64,000 bases of DNA, taken from Sphingobacteriales bacterium UTBCD1 (GTDB taxonomy: Bacteria > Bacteroidota > Bacteroidia > Chitinophagales > Chitinophagaceae). Position numbers and translations under genes: made by a program. The notes beneath the pieces were generated by a model, which saw nothing but the letters and a program-made list of their open reading frames with translations, was not told the DNA's origin and ran no database searches. Below, in pieces: positions 43,343-52,050 of the stretch. Every line of letters starts with the position of its first letter. Positions within the stretch are counted from its first letter, which is position 1. The stretch covers positions 1-64,000 of the forward strand of contig MWTC01000039.1 of assembly GCA_002066995.1 (NCBI GenBank). The letters run 5' to 3'.

Positions 43343-45676
43343 TCAGAGCATTCCTGTCTTACCCAGCAGTTTTCTCTTCTTCTTTCCCTGGTTGTACACA
43401 TAACCGTATCCATATCCATACCCGTATCCATATCCATTCTTTCCAAACCCTCTCGACTGCACTCCATTGAAAACAATTGCCATATTCTTCAATTCATTGA
43501 TCTTATTGTTTGAATCCAATCTCTGAACTGATGCCTTTCTTGTAAATTTATGTCTTACCACATACAATGTGGCGTCACAATAAACCGAAAGAACATACGC
43601 ATCAGACATCAGGCCAACAGGCGCCGTATCAATGATTATATAATCGAAATTATCGGAAAGATATTTCATTAATTCAGGTACTTTTTCGCTGAGGATCAAT
43701 TCAGAGGGATTTTCCGGCAGCCAGCCTGAGGAAACTACGTAGAGATTTTCCTGTACTGTTGCTTCCTGAATGATCTCTTTGGGTTCTGCCTGGCCGGTTA
43801 GATAATCCGTAAGGCCTTTTACGGTGCCGGTTGCTTGCAGCTTATCTGCCAGTGTAGGATTACTCAGATCAAATTCCACTGCAACAACTCTTTTACCTGT
43901 CATTGCCAATCCTATGGCAAGATTCGCCGCTATAAAACTCTTTCCTTCACCGGATATGGAAGACGTAACCTGTATCCTTTTTCTTTCACCGCTCAGCCCG
44001 ATAAAAGGGAGCGCCGTTCTCAGGTTTCGGAACTGTTCGGCTATAAATGTTCTCTTGCCGCTTCCGATCACCAATGGATCTTTGGATTTCTGGTACATCA
44101 CTTCACCAATGACGGGAATAGAAGTATAATTTTCGATCTCCTGGCGATAAAGGATTGTATTTTTGAAATTCTCATAAAGCCACACCAACCCGGCAGCAAA
44201 ACCCAATGCCAAGATGATCGCAGCAGCATAAATAATTGCTGTTTTAGGGCTGACAGGGCCTGAAGATGAATGAGCCTTATCAATAATCTTGCTATTGCCG
44301 ATAGAAGAGATCAGGGATAACTGGGTTTCGTCTTTCTTTTGCAAGAGATTATTATAAGTCTGGTTTTTGATTGCTTCCTGCCTGCTGATCTCCACCAGGT
44401 CTCTTTCTTTCTGTGGTATGGATTGTAAGGCTGAAGAATATTTGTTGTTTACCGTAGTAAGATTCGTTTTGCTGGTTTCAAGGCCTTGCCGCTGGCTGTT
44501 AATATTATCAAGAATGCCTGATTTAGCCTTATCTATCTGGTCCTTTAAAGAAAGCGCTATAGGATTATTTTCAGGTGTTGTTCTTCTCAATTTTTCATAC
44601 TGCATCTGGTTATCATAAAGTTTACCCAGCATTTGCCCCAGCATGGGATCATTGATCCCGCTAATGGACGGCGTAACATTTCCTGAATTCTCTTTATCCT
44701 TCACATATTTTTCCACCTGGTCCAATACACTGATCTGGGTGTTCACTTCATTCAATTGACGATCATTGGTGCTAACATTTTCCAGGTAAAGACTACCCTG
44801 TGAACTGATATTAATCGAATTGGTGCTGGACCTGTATTGCTGCATTCTCTTTTCAATGGAATCCAATTCATGTCCCACTATGCCAAGGCGTTCATCCAGC
44901 CATGCAATAGTACTTGCAGCCAACTTATTTTTTTCATTGATGGATATCTGGCTATATTCAGCCATCAGCTCATTCAAAATATTTTCGGAACGATTAGGGT
45001 CTTCATCTGTCATGCTCAAATTGATCACTGAAGATTCCTTACTGGCAGGAGTAAGTTTAAGGCTCAATACCAAATTGGAAGCAATAGTTCCGGTACGGGA
45101 AAGAGAAAAATACAATGGATTTTTCATTGCTGCACCGGTACTGCTTTGAGTGGTAAACCGCAGCGTACCATAAGGAGTGCTCACCCATTCATTCAGAGCA
45201 TAGCGGTTGCCGCCAAAAACAATTTTCCTGTCAGCGTTATCAAAGGTGAAGCGTACTTTTCCTGCCGGTACCAATGAATCCGGTTTCAGAGCCTCAATGC
45301 TTACCGGTGAATTTGAATAAGCTGAAATATCCCTGTACCGACCTTCTGCAAAAACACGGGCATAAAGGTGAAGCTTATTCACCACCTTTAGCATCAACTC
45401 TTTTGACTTCAACACTTCCATTTCATTTTCAACAATCTTCTTAGAAGAAAGAAGGTTCAGCGATTCCGCGATTTTTGAATCGTCCTCTCCTTTTTTTTCA
45501 TCTTTGATCAGGAGCGTCGCTTCCGATAAATACACAGGCGTCTGAAATTTTAGATAGAACCAGGCGCCGGTACCTGCCATCACTAAAAATAAAAGAAACA
45601 AAGGCCAGTACGGTGCAAATTTGAACCATACCTGGCGCATTAAATTGTTTTCTCCCATATTTTGATTTACCTGCAT
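43343..45676 (-). CDS. Polysaccharide co-polymerase with tyrosine autokinase (Wzc-like)
   Basis: 777 residues: Wzz-type N-terminal domain with a first membrane helix near 20-40, a long coiled-coil periplasmic region, a second helix near 480-500, and a cytosolic BY-kinase with Walker A SISGEGKSF, Walker A-prime VVAVEFDLSNP and Walker B YIIIDTAPVG. The C-terminal tail has alternating Gly-Tyr (seven tyrosines in the GYGYGYGYGYGYVY stretch), the expected autophosphorylation cluster. It controls chain length and couples the inner-membrane machinery to the Wza pore. It follows wza after 13 bp. Confidence 0.93.
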   Translation of the reverse strand: MQVNQNMGENNLMRQVWFKFAPYWPLFLLFLVMAGTGAWFYLKFQTPVYLSEATLLIKDEKKGEDDSKIAESLNLLSSKKIVENEMEVLKSKELMLKVVNKLHLYARVFAEGRYRDISAYSNSPVSIEALKPDSLVPAGKVRFTFDNADRKIVFGGNRYALNEWVSTPYGTLRFTTQSSTGAAMKNPLYFSLSRTGTIASNLVLSLKLTPASKESSVINLSMTDEDPNRSENILNELMAEYSQISINEKNKLAASTIAWLDERLGIVGHELDSIEKRMQQYRSSTNSINISSQGSLYLENVSTNDRQLNEVNTQISVLDQVEKYVKDKENSGNVTPSISGINDPMLGQMLGKLYDNQMQYEKLRRTTPENNPIALSLKDQIDKAKSGILDNINSQRQGLETSKTNLTTVNNKYSSALQSIPQKERDLVEISRQEAIKNQTYNNLLQKKDETQLSLISSIGNSKIIDKAHSSSGPVSPKTAIIYAAAIILALGFAAGLVWLYENFKNTILYRQEIENYTSIPVIGEVMYQKSKDPLVIGSGKRTFIAEQFRNLRTALPFIGLSGERKRIQVTSSISGEGKSFIAANLAIGLAMTGKRVVAVEFDLSNPTLADKLQATGTVKGLTDYLTGQAEPKEIIQEATVQENLYVVSSGWLPENPSELILSEKVPELMKYLSDNFDYIIIDTAPVGLMSDAYVLSVYCDATLYVVRHKFTRKASVQRLDSNNKINELKNMAIVFNGVQSRGFGKNGYGYGYGYGYGYVYNQGKKKRKLLGKTGML

Positions 45677-45689
45677 AATTTGTTACAGT

Positions 45690-46475
45690 TTATCTTACCA
45701 TACGGTCCACAACGATTGCCACGAGAGACAAACCGCTAAGAACAGCCGGTACCCATAACTGTCCCCTGCCGGCGCTTGCCACCCTTGATTTATTAGGTTC
45801 TACATATACGATATCATTTGATTTTAAATAATAGTAAGGTGAGGATAATAATTCTGTTGAACTGAGGTCTATCCTCTTGATCTCTTTGTTCCCGTTATCA
45901 TCCTCCCGTATCACCAATACATTGTCCCGTTTGGCATAAATCGTCAGATCACCGGCAAGCCCTATTGCTTCCAGCAATGAAATTTTTTCGTTGGGAACAG
46001 ACAGCATCGAAGGGTGATTCACTTCTCCCAATACCGTAACCCTGAAATTGAGAAAGCGGACAATGACGATCGGGTCGGTCAGTAATTTCTGATCCACTAA
46101 TTTTTTTGTGATCGTTTCTTTTAATTGCTCCTTTGTCAATCCCAAAGCCCTGATGGTTCCGAGAATCGGGAATTGTATTGTTCCTTCATTGCTGACCAGG
46201 TAACCCATCAGGCTATTCGCATTAGAACCATTAATGTTGGTCATATAGGTGTTGGGGGTATTGAAGATCGCTGAAGCTTCCGGGTTCAGGCTGCTGACCG
46301 TAATACTTAGAAGATCGTTTTTCCCAATAACCGTTTCAGGAATCGGAGTGCTTGAAGTAATCGTTCCGTCTCCCAGCCCATTAAAATAGATCGCTTTTTT
46401 TGTACTTACGCAACCAATAAGAACAAAAGCAACGGGCAGAAATAAAAATAAACTCTTCAGCTTTTGAATGTTCAT
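45690..46475 (-). CDS. Polysaccharide export outer-membrane lipoprotein (Wza-like)
   Basis: The annotated start is the ATG at 46475 (MNIQKLKSLF), 33 codons inside the longest open frame, because this gives a lipoprotein signal with lipobox VLIGC (Cys22). The longer form begins with a non-signal sequence. The mature protein has a Poly_export domain (VIGKNDLLSITVSSLNPEA and EGTIQFPILGTIRALG, SLBB-like VTVLGEVNHPS) and a C-terminal hydrophobic helix that could cross the outer membrane. It forms the secretion pore for the EPS and is the first gene of the operon. Confidence 0.92.
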   Translation of the reverse strand: MNIQKLKSLFLFLPVAFVLIGCVSTKKAIYFNGLGDGTITSSTPIPETVIGKNDLLSITVSSLNPEASAIFNTPNTYMTNINGSNANSLMGYLVSNEGTIQFPILGTIRALGLTKEQLKETITKKLVDQKLLTDPIVIVRFLNFRVTVLGEVNHPSMLSVPNEKISLLEAIGLAGDLTIYAKRDNVLVIREDDNGNKEIKRIDLSSTELLSSPYYYLKSNDIVYVEPNKSRVASAGRGQLWVPAVLSGLSLVAIVVDRMVR

Positions 46476-46517
46476 TCTAATAAATTTTAAACCAGAATCA
46501 GAAATCAATTTACAGAA

Positions 46518-46534
46518 ACCATTTCTTAAATGGT
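46518..46534 (-). promoter_or_regulatory. Small hairpin in the wza leader
   Basis: The sequence ACCATTT-CTT-AAATGGT is a perfect 7 bp stem with a 3 nt loop, 43 bp before the wza start. On the transcript it would form a compact hairpin in the 5' leader. Its role is unknown: candidates are a translation modulator, or part of the leader element on which the UpxY-type protein acts. There is no T-run after it on the minus strand. Confidence 0.35.
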
Positions 46535-46910
46535 GTCCATAGGAGGATTTTGCAGGAACTACGGGTTTTATCAAGGAAGAAGGATTATTGAAATTTCAGA
46601 AGAAAATTACCCAATAAGATTTACTGAAATTTTGCACAAGATAGTAATTTTACTGAGAAAAGAATATAGCGGGAGATTTTATTTTTAAAATTATTCCTCT
46701 TCTTTTCAAAGAAACCTTTATTGTTTCATAACCTGAAAAAATTTTGGGCTGATCATAAAAAGCTTTCTGTAAAAAAATCATTTATTAAGAAGTAATGAAC
46801 ATATTTTTTTGAGATATACGTAATTCTACGATACTTTAACCGGCATTATCCAGATATAACTCTATTTCCTCTCAAATACAACTTACACTTTATCATTTCA
46901 GAATATGTTC

Positions 46911-46929
46911 CCGGAAATTTTCCGGAAAA
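46911..46929. promoter_or_regulatory. Overlapping palindromes, possible operator
   Basis: CCGGAAA-T-TTTCCGG (46911-46925) overlaps a perfect 12 bp palindrome TTTTCCGGAAAA (46918-46929). Two nested dyads with GGAA/TTCC half-sites in an otherwise AT-rich divergent region look like a binding site for a dimeric regulator serving one or both flanking genes. The regulator is unknown and no regulator gene is adjacent. Confidence 0.35.
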
Positions 46930-47553
46930 TCCCTTAAGAAAATACGTTTGTAATCCGTGGAAATAATGACTTTTTTAGAGCAATGATCAGGCACCGGAAA
47001 ATTATGGAGATTGAAAAAGATCTCATTGTTCATTGGCATTGTTTTTGGTAAAAATATTATTCCGAAAAAGGAACTGAAGTTCGGGCAAGATCAAAGAACC
47101 AATATTCTGTAAATAAACCAATCTGCGACCTGTGAACGCTTTTTTTGAAAAAAAAACGTACCTATTATATGCCACGGATGCACACAAGCTGAGTGAGCCA
47201 TTGCATCAAAAAGCCAATACAGGCATCCTGGTATTTAGTTTCCCCAATATTTCATCTTTCTTCTTAATGATTCAAAAATTCAGAAAGCTCATTCTGAATT
47301 ATATCACATATAGTTTTATCAGTTCAGGGAAATTCATCTCCAGTTTGAGCATTTATATATACCAATTTTATAAAAAAGAACTTTTTAAGGCCAGGGCGAT
47401 CCCGTCCGATTATCTGCATCGTAAGTTTACTAACAATGTGGAAAAATCATCCTATTGGGTGAATAAGTTTTACCTTATTTCAACAACCGGATCAGTTCCG
47501 ATAAGATATCTTGAAACCCTATTTCCAAAATTCAATTGCACAGCTAATCTACT

Positions 47554-50500
47554 ATGAAAAAACTGCTAACCTTTCTGTCATTCGGCACCTGCCTGCTGTT
47601 CGCAAATGCGATCCAAGCGGCAAATTATTATCTGTCTTCTTCGGATGGAAATGATTCGAATACCAGTACCCAGGCACAAAATCCTGCTACGCCATGGAAA
47701 TCTTTAGACAAACTGAATTCATTCTTTTCCAGCCTGAGGCCCGGAGATTCTGTTTTATTCAAATGCGGAGATATATTTTATGGCAAGCTCGTGATCGGCC
47801 AATCCGGCAACCCGGGATCACCGATAGTATTGGCCTCCTATGGCACTGGATCAAACCCTGTGATTTCCGGCTTTACTCCGGTAACTTCATGGACAAATAT
47901 TGGAGGTAATATTTGGGAAAGTACAAATGCTGTGAAGTCATCTAACTCTATGCTTAACATGGTTACTATTAATGGTAATTTCCAACCAATCGGTAGATGG
48001 CCAAAATTTACTGATTCCAATCAGGGGTATCTCAAAATAGAATCTCGCTCCGGCAATAATTCATTAACAAGTAGCGGGTTATCAGGTTCACCCAATTTTT
48101 CAGGAGGGCAGATAGTAACAAGAAGAAACCATTGGATAATTGATGTTGACAACATTACATCAAATTCGGGTTCAACTGTTAATTTTTCAAATAGCGATTA
48201 TGCTTATGACATCCAGTCAAACTGGGGCTTTTTCTTTCAGAATCATGCAAACGCTTGCTCGCAGCCAGGAGACTGGTATTTTAATACTTCAACAAGAAAA
48301 TTAGGAGTGTATAGTGTAGGAACGCCTTCAGGAATTCAGATCAGCACAATTGATACATTGGTTACTGTAAACTCTTTTAGCTATATTAGGTTTAATAATC
48401 TTTCCTTTTCAGGCTCTAATCAAATCACATTTTTTTTAACGCTTGCTCAAAATATTTATATTGATAATTGTTTAATCACACTATCAGGCCAAAACGGGAT
48501 TGAAATGACTAATGCAGGTTTAGATCAAAATAAAACACAAAATATTACTATTTCAAATTCCACAATCTCATATGTTAATAATAATGGAATAAGCGCAAAA
48601 AAGGCAAAGAATATTTCTATTATAAATAATGCATTTAATTACGTGGGCATGACTGCTGGTATGGGTCAAAATGGAGACGCTCAATATTTTGGTGTCTCAT
48701 ATTTAGGAGATAATGCAACATTTACCAACAATGTAATGAATTCTATAGGTTATACTGCAGTCTATTTCTCTGGTAAAAACTCAAAGATCAGCAACAACTA
48801 CATTCAAGATTTTTGTGTTGTAAAAGATGATGGGGCCGGCATCTATACTTATGGTAACGATGTATCAGGCACAGTAGTTTCGGGAAATATTGTTCTAAAC
48901 GGTATCGGTAATACATTTGGTACACCTGGTGGTAATTATGCAGAGGGGATTTATGCAGATGACCAAACAAGGAACCTTACTATTATTGGAAATACCGTAG
49001 CAAATGGCGCCGGCAGAGGAATCTATATTCACAATTCCCATGAAATTCAGATACAAAATAATACCTGTTACAACAATAACAATAATCAAATTCATTTTGC
49101 TCATGATGATATTTCTCCTTCCGATCCAATAAGGAATATCAGTATGACTGGTAATTTTTTCATATCAAAAACATCCGATCAGATTGTAGCAAGATTTTCT
49201 ACTATAAGTAATGATATCAAAAGCTTTGGTGTTGCAGATAATAATTATTATGCCAGACCAATTAACGAACCTACCTCTCTTAACATTCCTGGCACAAACA
49301 ATACATTATCTGGTTGGCAGGATTTTAGTGGCCAAGATATTAACTCAAAAATTTCACCTAAATCTATTTCGGATGTAAATGATTTAAGATTTGAATTTAA
49401 TGCTACCTCATCTCCTAAAACTGTTAACCTCGGTGCTACATATATTGACGTTACTGGAAAAACATATAACGGCAGTGTCACTTTACAACCTTATACATCG
49501 GTAGTACTGATCTACCAGTCAGGCACCGTAAGCAATCAGCCTCCTGTAGCCAATGCCGGGCCAGATCAGAATTTTTTTTTGCCTGTTAATTCTGTTACTC
49601 TTAACGGCAGCGGCTCTGATGCGGATGGAAGCATTACTTCTTATCAATGGGCTAAGATCTCAGGACCTTCCCAATTCACCATCGTTTCACCCACGCAGGC
49701 ACAAACGGTGATCAATAACCTCGTTCAGGGAGTCTATCAATTCGAGCTGACAGTCACCGATAACCTGGGCGCCACAGGAAAGGATACCGTAACAGTTACA
49801 GTAAACCCTGCAAACAACCAACCACCAACAGCAACTGCAGGCGTTAATCAGAATATCACATTACCCAACAACACAGTAACCTTAAACGGAAGCGGAAGCG
49901 ACCCGGATGGAAGCATTGCTTCTTACCAGTGGACAAAAATTTCCGGACCTTCCCAGTTCAGCATCGTTTCACCTACGCAGGCACAAACAGTGATCAACAG
50001 CCTGGTGCAGGGTGTTTACCAATTTCAATTAAAAGTTACCGATAACCAGGGCGCAACCGCAACTTCAACCGTTACTATTACAGTAAACCCGGCGCCCAAT
50101 CAACCTCCAACAGCTACTGCAGGTTCCAACCAAAATATCACATTACCGGCCAATTCAGCAACGCTTAACGGAAGCGGAAGCGACCCGGATGGAAGTATTG
50201 CTTCTTACCAGTGGACAAAAATTTCAGGACCTTCCCAGTTCACTATCGTTTCACCGTCGCAGGCACAAACGGTGATCAACGGCTTGGTGCAGGGTGTCTA
50301 TCAATTTGAATTAACGGTAACCGATAATCTCGGCGCTAAAGGAAAAGATACCGTAACGGTCACAGTAAACCCTTCAGACAACCAACTACCATCAGCTAAT
50401 GCAGGCGTTAATAAGAATATTACGTTACCCACTAACACGGTAACCTTAAACGGAAGCGGAACCGACCCGGATGGAAGTATAACTTCTTACCAGTGGACCA

Positions 50501-51783
50501 AAATATCAGGACCTAATCAATTTAATATAGTTTCGCCCTCACAGGCACAAACCGTAGTGAATAATTTAGTCCAGGGTGTATATCAATTCCAATTGACAGT
50601 AACTGATAATAAAGGAGCAACTGCAACCGCTACCGTCACTGTAACGGTGAATCCGGCACCCAATCAACCTCCTGCTGCGAATGCGGGTACAAATCAGAAT
50701 ATCACATTACCCAACAACACAGTAACCTTAAACGGAAGCGGAACCGATCCGGATGGAAGTATTGCTTCTTACCAATGGGCAAAAGTATCAGGGCCCAATC
50801 AATTTAATATTATTTCGCCCTCACAGGCACAAACCGTAGTGAATAATTTAGTTCAGGGTGTATATCAATTCCAACTGACGGTGACTGACAACCGGGGAGC
50901 AACTGCAACAGCTACCGTCACCGTAACAGTGAATCCGTCACCCAATCAACCTCCTGCTGCGAATGCGGGAGCTGATCAGGCAATTACGCTCCCTGTAAAT
51001 ACAATTACACTTTCCGGCAGCGGTACTGATCCGGATGGCACCATCGTCTCTTATTCATGGAGCCGGATAGCAGGACCTTCTCAATTCTCAATCATTTCAC
51101 CTGCCCAGGCACAAACCGTAGTGAATAACCTGGTACAAGGCGTTTATGTTTTTCAACTTACAGTAAGAGACAATTCAGGCGCAACAGCATCTGACCTTGT
51201 TACAGTTACTGTTAATGCAGCGATCCCTTCAACACCACCGGTCGCCAACGCAGGGTCCGATCTTGTAGTTGTATTACCCGTTCCAAATATCACTTTATCA
51301 GGAAGCGGAAGCACAACGAACGGAAGCATAACTTCTTATTCATGGGCACAGGTTTCGGGTCCGAGTCAGTCTGCCATCGTTTCACCTTCTTATTCCCAGA
51401 CATCAGTTCTGAACCTAACAGCAGGTGTCTATCTTTTCGAATTGACCGTGACAGATAATAAAGGGCTGAAAGGAAGAGATACAGTACAGGTGACCGTCCA
51501 GAATTCGGTAAACAGGAATGCAACTTCAGCTTCGGTAAAACTGTACCCTAATCCTGCTACAACATCCATTACGATAGCAATAGAAGGTGCAACAGAAAAG
51601 ACCACAGGCTATATTAAAATCTACACTGTATCAGGAAATACAGTTTACCAGGAAGAATTTACAAGAGATCAATTTAATATGACCAAACAAATAGATGTGA
51701 GCAATTATGCAAACGGTGTCTATTTTGTCAGCATTACCATTGATTCAAATACACAAACCACCTTGAAATTTGTAAAACAGTAA
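47554..51783 (+). CDS. Secreted right-handed beta-helix protein with seven PKD-like repeats and a T9SS sorting domain
   Basis: 1409 residues. A signal peptide (about 1-23, cleavage after QAA) precedes a parallel beta-helix domain (about 25-650) like those of pectate-lyase-superfamily proteins; repeated N-x-[IV]-x-x-N coils such as NGIEMTNAG, NISIINNAF and NATFTNNVM are visible. From residue 661 seven PKD/K319L-like domains of about 94 residues follow, starting at 661, 755, 849, 943, 1037, 1131 and about 1227. Residues from about 1325 form the T9SS type A tail (LYPNPATTSITI ... GVYFVSI). It should be exported by T9SS and act on, or bind, an extracellular glycan. It is divergent from the EPS operon, so its substrate may be that polymer. 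Confidence 0.9.
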   Translation: MKKLLTFLSFGTCLLFANAIQAANYYLSSSDGNDSNTSTQAQNPATPWKSLDKLNSFFSSLRPGDSVLFKCGDIFYGKLVIGQSGNPGSPIVLASYGTGSNPVISGFTPVTSWTNIGGNIWESTNAVKSSNSMLNMVTINGNFQPIGRWPKFTDSNQGYLKIESRSGNNSLTSSGLSGSPNFSGGQIVTRRNHWIIDVDNITSNSGSTVNFSNSDYAYDIQSNWGFFFQNHANACSQPGDWYFNTSTRKLGVYSVGTPSGIQISTIDTLVTVNSFSYIRFNNLSFSGSNQITFFLTLAQNIYIDNCLITLSGQNGIEMTNAGLDQNKTQNITISNSTISYVNNNGISAKKAKNISIINNAFNYVGMTAGMGQNGDAQYFGVSYLGDNATFTNNVMNSIGYTAVYFSGKNSKISNNYIQDFCVVKDDGAGIYTYGNDVSGTVVSGNIVLNGIGNTFGTPGGNYAEGIYADDQTRNLTIIGNTVANGAGRGIYIHNSHEIQIQNNTCYNNNNNQIHFAHDDISPSDPIRNISMTGNFFISKTSDQIVARFSTISNDIKSFGVADNNYYARPINEPTSLNIPGTNNTLSGWQDFSGQDINSKISPKSISDVNDLRFEFNATSSPKTVNLGATYIDVTGKTYNGSVTLQPYTSVVLIYQSGTVSNQPPVANAGPDQNFFLPVNSVTLNGSGSDADGSITSYQWAKISGPSQFTIVSPTQAQTVINNLVQGVYQFELTVTDNLGATGKDTVTVTVNPANNQPPTATAGVNQNITLPNNTVTLNGSGSDPDGSIASYQWTKISGPSQFSIVSPTQAQTVINSLVQGVYQFQLKVTDNQGATATSTVTITVNPAPNQPPTATAGSNQNITLPANSATLNGSGSDPDGSIASYQWTKISGPSQFTIVSPSQAQTVINGLVQGVYQFELTVTDNLGAKGKDTVTVTVNPSDNQLPSANAGVNKNITLPTNTVTLNGSGTDPDGSITSYQWTKISGPNQFNIVSPSQAQTVVNNLVQGVYQFQLTVTDNKGATATATVTVTVNPAPNQPPAANAGTNQNITLPNNTVTLNGSGTDPDGSIASYQWAKVSGPNQFNIISPSQAQTVVNNLVQGVYQFQLTVTDNRGATATATVTVTVNPSPNQPPAANAGADQAITLPVNTITLSGSGTDPDGTIVSYSWSRIAGPSQFSIISPAQAQTVVNNLVQGVYVFQLTVRDNSGATASDLVTVTVNAAIPSTPPVANAGSDLVVVLPVPNITLSGSGSTTNGSITSYSWAQVSGPSQSAIVSPSYSQTSVLNLTAGVYLFELTVTDNKGLKGRDTVQVTVQNSVNRNATSASVKLYPNPATTSITIAIEGATEKTTGYIKIYTVSGNTVYQEEFTRDQFNMTKQIDVSNYANGVYFVSITIDSNTQTTLKFVKQ
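49534..51507 (+). repeat. Tandem repeat array coding PKD-like domains (six 282 bp units plus one divergent)
   Basis: Units start at 49534, 49816, 50098, 50380, 50662 and 50944, exactly 282 bp (94 codons) apart, and a seventh, more divergent unit starts near 51232. The DNA of the middle units is very similar, with shared runs around the segments encoding LNGSGSDPDGSI and QAQTVVNNLVQGVYQF. This points to recent duplication or gene conversion within the array. Copy number may vary between strains, and short-read assemblies could collapse it. Confidence 0.9.
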
Positions 51784-51823
51784 AATTTATCCTGAAATTT
51801 CTAAAAGTCCTGATCTGATATTT

Positions 51824-51854
51824 AAAAACTCCGATTCGCATAGTCGGAGTTTTT
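51824..51854. terminator. Bidirectional rho-independent terminator
   Basis: AAAAACTCCGA and TCGGAGTTTTT form a perfect 11 bp stem with a 9 nt loop, with A-run and T-run on opposite flanks. It lies 41 bp after the stop of the plus-strand T9SS gene and 196 bp beyond the stop of the convergent MBL gene, so it can serve both. Confidence 0.88.
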
Positions 51855-52050
51855 GCTTTTCATAACCACCCTGAGCTGAATTCATTCGGGTTTCAGCTTC
51901 TTATGTTACCTGGTTCATTCCTTTATTTCATTGCACCAGGCAGGCAATGACCATTACCGTAAACTTTATTTGCAGTGGGTGTTGTTTATGCAAAACACAT
52001 TGATCCCCCAGCCTGATACGAATAAATGGTGAATAAATATTTCTTACCGA

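Larger units (their letters stand above)
46476..47553. other. Divergent AT-rich intergenic region between EPS operon and T9SS gene
   Basis: About 1.08 kb with no gene I accept. A 141-codon frame (47132-47557) is AT-driven with no recognisable protein features and is rejected. The promoters of both divergent genes must lie here, but I found no exact TAnnTTTG match on either strand. A weaker TAAGTTTA at 47422-47429 on the plus strand lacks a -33 element. The region does hold overlapping palindromes at 46911-46929 and a hairpin at 46518-46534. Confidence 0.6.

Noticed and set aside
43835-44263. 142-codon plus-strand frame opposite the Wzc-like gene
   Set aside because: Antisense of the kinase domain; cysteine- and histidine-rich random-looking sequence.
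47132-47557. 141-codon plus-strand frame ending with a 4 bp overlap into the T9SS gene
   Set aside because: Its Phe, Tyr, Ser and Lys-rich composition follows the AT content. No signal, domain or familiar motif is visible, and the divergent region is expected to be regulatory.
49534-51225. Regularly spaced repeats considered as a CRISPR-like array
   Set aside because: Units are 282 bp, in frame, and encode a PKD-like domain; they are protein repeats and not short repeats with unique spacers.
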